Program-made: the position numbers and the translations under genes
Assembly: GCA_016291475.1 (NCBI GenBank)
Contig: JAEEXJ010000024.1
Span: 1-34,682, forward strand
DNA: 34,682 bases
From: Lachnospiraceae bacterium
GTDB taxonomy: Bacteria; Bacillota_A; Clostridia; Lachnospirales; Lachnospiraceae
Reading direction: 5' to 3'
Shown here: piece by piece, positions 31,684-34,682 of the stretch
How positions within the stretch are numbered: position 1 is the stretch's first letter
How the letters are laid out: every line of letters starts with the position of its first letter
Notes under the pieces: model-generated
What the model was told of the DNA's origin: nothing
Seen by the model: the letters and a program-made list of their open reading frames with translations, nothing else
The model's database searches: none

Positions 31684-32073
31684 TTATACGCGACGTCTCT
31701 TGGGAGGTCTGCATCCGTTGTGAGGAACGGGAGTTACGTCGGTGATGGAAAGGACATTAAGTCCTGATGCAGCAAGTGCTCTGATAGCTGCTTCTCTTCC
31801 GGTTCCGGGTCCCTTTACGAATACATCCACATCCTTAAGTCCGTGTACAAGAGCTGCCTTTGTAGCGGTCTCTGCAGCAACCTGTGCAGCATAAGGAGTA
31901 GATTTCCTTGAACCTCTGAAGCCCAGTCCGCCTGCGCTTGCCCAGCTCAGTGCATTTCCCTGTGCATCCGTAAGAGTAACGATAGTGTTATTGAAGGATG
32001 CCTGGATGTGTGCCTGGCCATGTTCAACGTTTTTCTTGACACGCCTTTTAGCGCCTGATTTTGAATCTGCCAT
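31684..32073 (-). CDS. rpsK: 30S ribosomal protein S11
   Basis: 129 aa. Typical motifs: [35 protein letters not shown], and the end [18 protein letters not shown]. Normal length. Confidence 0.98.
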   Translation of the reverse strand: MADSKSGAKRRVKKNVEHGQAHIQASFNNTIVTLTDAQGNALSWASAGGLGFRGSRKSTPYAAQVAAETATKAALVHGLKDVDVFVKGPGTGREAAIRALAASGLNVLSITDVTPVPHNGCRPPKRRRV

Positions 32074-32108
32074 GATAAACTAACCTACTTTCTGTTATGC
32101 TTAACTAA

Positions 32109-32480
32109 TTACTTCTTCTTATTTGCAACGGTACGCTTGGGTCCCTTACGGGTTCTAGCGTTGTTCTTGGTGTTCTGTCCACGAACGGGAAGTCCCTTTC
32201 TGTGACGTACACCACGGTAGCAGCCGATCTCCTGAAGAGTCTTGATGTTCATTGCAACTTCTCTTCTGAGATCACCTTCGACCATTACTCCCAGTTTGTT
32301 GATAGATTCGGTAATCTTCTTTACCTCATCATCGGTGATATCCCTTACTCTGGTATCGGGATTTACACCGGCGTCAGCAAGGATCTTGTTTGACGTGGTT
32401 CTTCCGATTCCGTAAATGTAGGTAAGACCGATCTCAATCCTTTTATCTCTGGGGAGATCTACACCTTCGATACGAGCCAT
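32109..32480 (-). CDS. rpsM: 30S ribosomal protein S13
   Basis: 123 aa. Motifs [38 protein letters not shown] and the basic tail [20 protein letters not shown]. Contacts the 50S subunit as part of bridges B1a/b. Ribosome binding site AGGAGG. Preceded by a 200-base gap (32481-32681). Confidence 0.98.
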   Translation of the reverse strand: MARIEGVDLPRDKRIEIGLTYIYGIGRTTSNKILADAGVNPDTRVRDITDDEVKKITESINKLGVMVEGDLRREVAMNIKTLQEIGCYRGVRHRKGLPVRGQNTKNNARTRKGPKRTVANKKK

Positions 32481-32681
32481 TACTAATTCCTCCTAAATGT
32501 GATGCCTTATATGCAAAGCATCTGTTTCATGTATACTCCGCGTGGTCATTTTTTTACGCATCGTATACGGTTACCAATTGATTGGGGCTGATGCCCAATC
32601 GGACACAAAAGGGTCTCCGATCTTTCCGTTTCTTCTAAATATATTAGTTATGAAACGGTATCAAGAAGTAACAGGTGTATA
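32481..32681 (-). promoter_or_regulatory. Structured leader upstream of rpsM
   Basis: Gap of about 200 bases between rpmJ and rpsM, unusually long inside this operon. It holds a 7-bp stem GATTGGG/CCCAATC (32580-32600), and two copies of GTATAC 32 bp apart (32531 and 32563). It could be a regulatory leader. I do not recognise a known class. Confidence 0.25.
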
Positions 32682-32795
32682 TCAACCCTGTACCTGCTTG
32701 TGCTTAGGATTCTCGCAGATTATCCTGATGCGTCCTTTTCTCTTGATGACTTTGCACTTTTCGCACATCGGTTTTACTGAACTTCTAACCTTCAT
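32682..32795 (-). CDS. rpmJ: 50S ribosomal protein L36
   Basis: 37 aa, ATG at 32795 after [26 protein letters not shown], then [17 protein letters not shown]. The zinc ligands Cys11, Cys14, Cys27 and His32 are all present (C-plus form). Too small for simple ORF thresholds but in its normal place between infA and rpsM. Confidence 0.97.
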   Translation of the reverse strand: MKVRSSVKPMCEKCKVIKRKGRIRIICENPKHKQVQG

Positions 32796-32930
32796 CTCAA
32801 AGCCCTCCTTTCAAAAAAGACCATTTTCGAATATACCACAAGGAACTCTTTGTGGCAAGAACTTTTTTATATCAACACCCGAAAGATATACATTAGGGGT
32901 GAACGATATCCGTTTTATTTTACGAAGAGA

Positions 32931-33149
32931 TTACTTATCTCTCCAAATGATACGTCCCTTGGTAAGATCGTAAGGAGACAGTTCCATGGTGACTTTATCA
33001 CCGGGAAGTATACGAATAAAATTCTGGCGAAGTCTTCCGCTGATAGTAGCAAGGACCTGATGTCCGTTCTCAAGCTCCACCTTGAACATAGTGTTGGGAA
33101 GCTTCTCAACTACAACGCCGCCAATCTCGATCACATCACTTTTAGACAT
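32931..33149 (-). CDS. infA: Translation initiation factor IF-1
   Basis: 72 aa. An S1-like OB-fold: [20 protein letters not shown], then [27 protein letters not shown]. Binds the A site of the 30S subunit. Normal length and position. Confidence 0.98.
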   Translation of the reverse strand: MSKSDVIEIGGVVVEKLPNTMFKVELENGHQVLATISGRLRQNFIRILPGDKVTMELSPYDLTKGRIIWRDK

Positions 33150-33180
33150 TAATTACTCCTCTTATTAAAACCGTCAGGGA

Positions 33181-33966
33181 TCAGTTAAGTCCCAGTTCCT
33201 TTTCCTTATCTCCCAGAGAGAGTATCTCGGGATCTCCATCCGTTATCAGGATGGTATTTTCATAATGTGCTGCCCAGGATCCGTCACATGTTACGACCGT
33301 CCAGTCGTCTTCGAGGATCACAATTTCCGGATTCCTCATGGAGATCATGGGTTCTATCGCAAGAGTATTGCCTGCCCTCAGCTTGGGGCCGCGAAATCTT
33401 TTGTGATAGTTGGGAATCATCGGATTTTCGTGCATGTCACGCCCGATACCGTGTCCCGTAAGTTCTCTTACGATTCCGTAATCCATGCCGGTTTCATCTA
33501 TATAAGAAGCAACGGCATTTGATATATCGTAAAGTCTGTTTCCCGCTTTTGCTGCTTTCATTGCTGCGAAGAAAGCGGATCTTGTGTTTTTGATGAGTAA
33601 TTCACATTCGGGAGATATATCCCCTACACCAACGGTCCTTGCCGCATCCGAATGCCATCCGTTCAATAGGATACCGGCATCAATACTGATTATCTCTCCG
33701 TCTTTAAGGACCCTGTCCTTACTCGGAATTCCGTGAACAACTTCATCATTTACGGAAGTGCATATGCTTGCGGGGAATCCGTCATAATTTAGGAAATTGG
33801 GTTTTCCGCCCAGCTTCTCGATAAGCTTTTCAGCCTGCTCGTTTAAATATGCCGTGGTGACTCCGGGCTTTATCAGATCCGTAAGTTCATCCAGCATGAT
33901 TCCGAGCCTTCTGTTGGATTCCCGCATGCACTGTATTTCATTTTCATTACGAACGGGGATCATCAT
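33181..33966 (-). CDS. map: Methionine aminopeptidase, type I
   Basis: 261 aa. Removes the starting Met. Metal ligands of the pita-bread fold are present: Asp in [11 protein letters not shown] and HSDAARTV, His in [11 protein letters not shown], Glu in AIEPMI, and Glu in AAHYENTI. Overlaps adk by 4 bases (ATGA). Confidence 0.97.
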   Translation of the reverse strand: MMIPVRNENEIQCMRESNRRLGIMLDELTDLIKPGVTTAYLNEQAEKLIEKLGGKPNFLNYDGFPASICTSVNDEVVHGIPSKDRVLKDGEIISIDAGILLNGWHSDAARTVGVGDISPECELLIKNTRSAFFAAMKAAKAGNRLYDISNAVASYIDETGMDYGIVRELTGHGIGRDMHENPMIPNYHKRFRGPKLRAGNTLAIEPMISMRNPEIVILEDDWTVVTCDGSWAAHYENTILITDGDPEILSLGDKEKELGLN

Positions 33967-34604
33967 CCGAGTATAGCTATGATATCTGCAAAAACTTCCT
34001 TCATGTCCTTGGTTCCGTCAACAGTTTTAAGAACCTTTCTCTCGGTATAGAAATCGATGAGAGGCTGAGTCTGCTCATGATATACCTTAAGTCTGTTCTG
34101 AACGGTTTCGGGCTTGTCGTCATCGCGAAGTACAAGCTCTGATCCGCAGGTGTCGCAGATGCCTTCCTGCTTGGGAGGAATATGCTCGATATGATAGGTA
34201 GCACCGCACTTAAGGCAGGCACGTCTTCCGCTCATACGGCGAACGATATTCTCATCGGGGACATCAACATTTACTGCGAAATCGATCTTGTCACCAAGCT
34301 CGTTTAATGCATTCTCAAGAACTTCAGCCTGAGGAATGGTACGAGGGAAACCATCGAGTACATAACCGTTCTTGCAATCATCCTGAGCAACTCTGTCAAG
34401 AAGGATCTTAACGGTGAGTTCATCGGGAACGAGCTTTCCGGCATCCATATACTCTTTAGCCTGCTTACCGAGTTCGGTTCCGTTCTTGATGTTAGCACGG
34501 AAGATATCTCCGGTAGATACATGGGGGATGCTATACTTTTCAGCTATCATTTTAGCCTGGGTACCTTTTCCGGCACCGGGTGCACCGAGCATGATTATCT
34601 TCAT
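33963..34604 (-). CDS. adk: Adenylate kinase, zinc-binding long form
   Basis: 213 aa. Interconverts ATP + AMP and 2 ADP. P-loop GAPGAGKGT (7-15), AMP-binding [22 protein letters not shown]. The LID has four Cys (130, 133, 150, 153), a zinc finger typical of Gram-positive Adk. Ribosome binding site GCGAGG. Upstream 34605-34682 is a non-coding stretch with a small hairpin. Confidence 0.98.
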   Translation of the reverse strand: MKIIMLGAPGAGKGTQAKMIAEKYSIPHVSTGDIFRANIKNGTELGKQAKEYMDAGKLVPDELTVKILLDRVAQDDCKNGYVLDGFPRTIPQAEVLENALNELGDKIDFAVNVDVPDENIVRRMSGRRACLKCGATYHIEHIPPKQEGICDTCGSELVLRDDDKPETVQNRLKVYHEQTQPLIDFYTERKVLKTVDGTKDMKEVFADIIAILG

Positions 34605-34682
34605 ATGAACCTCGCTTTTTGTTTTCGCTATTTAACCACTTAAGAGAGATCACACTTTTCCCTTACGGGAAGAGTGCGGTCT

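Noticed and set aside
34640..34682. Hairpin upstream of adk as terminator of the preceding gene
   Set aside because: CACT-x-TTCCC/GGGAA-x-AGTG forms a stem but lacks a T-run, and the preceding gene is outside the window.

Overview
The window looks like a Firmicutes chromosome, most likely Lachnospiraceae (Butyrivibrio/Pseudobutyrivibrio-like). The right end carries the conserved block adk-map-infA-rpmJ-rpsM-rpsK-rpsD-rpoA-rplQ, then ecfA1-ecfA2-ecfT-truA and rplM-rpsI, in the order usual for Clostridia, all on the minus strand. L17 carries a large internal insertion. Most genes have strong AGGAGG-type ribosome binding sites. The genus is an inference from gene order and general character, not from a search.

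Layout, left to right. (1) 1-4080 is an AT-rich accessory cluster of small lipoproteins and membrane proteins of unknown function on the minus strand. It is a decaying duplication: two copies of a TM protein (one truncated), two of a lipoprotein (one reduced to its signal peptide), two of a two-TM protein (one a fragment), two C-terminal remnants of a lost gene, one gene frameshifted in an A8 run, and a REP-like palindrome. (2) 4086-8120 holds small housekeeping or stress genes: a DUF4190-type protein, a GNAT/histidine-phosphatase/ABM-monooxygenase operon, an SGNH hydrolase, an ECF S component and a lipoprotein. A near-identical 19-bp palindromic motif lies upstream of both the GNAT operon and the SGNH gene. 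(3) 8121-16785 holds gpmI, a membrane-bound EAL protein, an MgtC/SapB protein, a BceAB-type ABC transporter and an MFS transporter. (4) 16786-21164 is a copper-resistance block (csoR-copA, with a CsoR-type operator inside the promoter) plus an isochorismatase-fold hydrolase. It is bracketed by two homologous arrays of hairpins repeated at a 62-bp period. (5) 21165-24321 is accessory: an unknown 141-aa protein, then a two-gene AbiTii-like/AAA-DUF4143 module that resembles phage-defence operons. Its promoter lies between two 14-bp palindromes. (6) 24438-34682 is the ribosomal protein/rpoA/ECF module.

How the genes work together: CsoR represses csoR-copA until Cu(I) binds, and CopA exports copper. 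CopA carries a C-terminal CopZ-like domain with its own ribosome binding site and start, so a free chaperone may also be made. EcfA1/A2/T energise S components such as the one at 6913-7419. The BceAB-like pair has no neighbouring two-component system.

The most unusual signals are the paired 62-bp-period hairpin arrays, the AbiTii/AAA module with its palindrome-flanked promoter, the possible internal CopZ start, and the decaying duplicated cluster at the left end.
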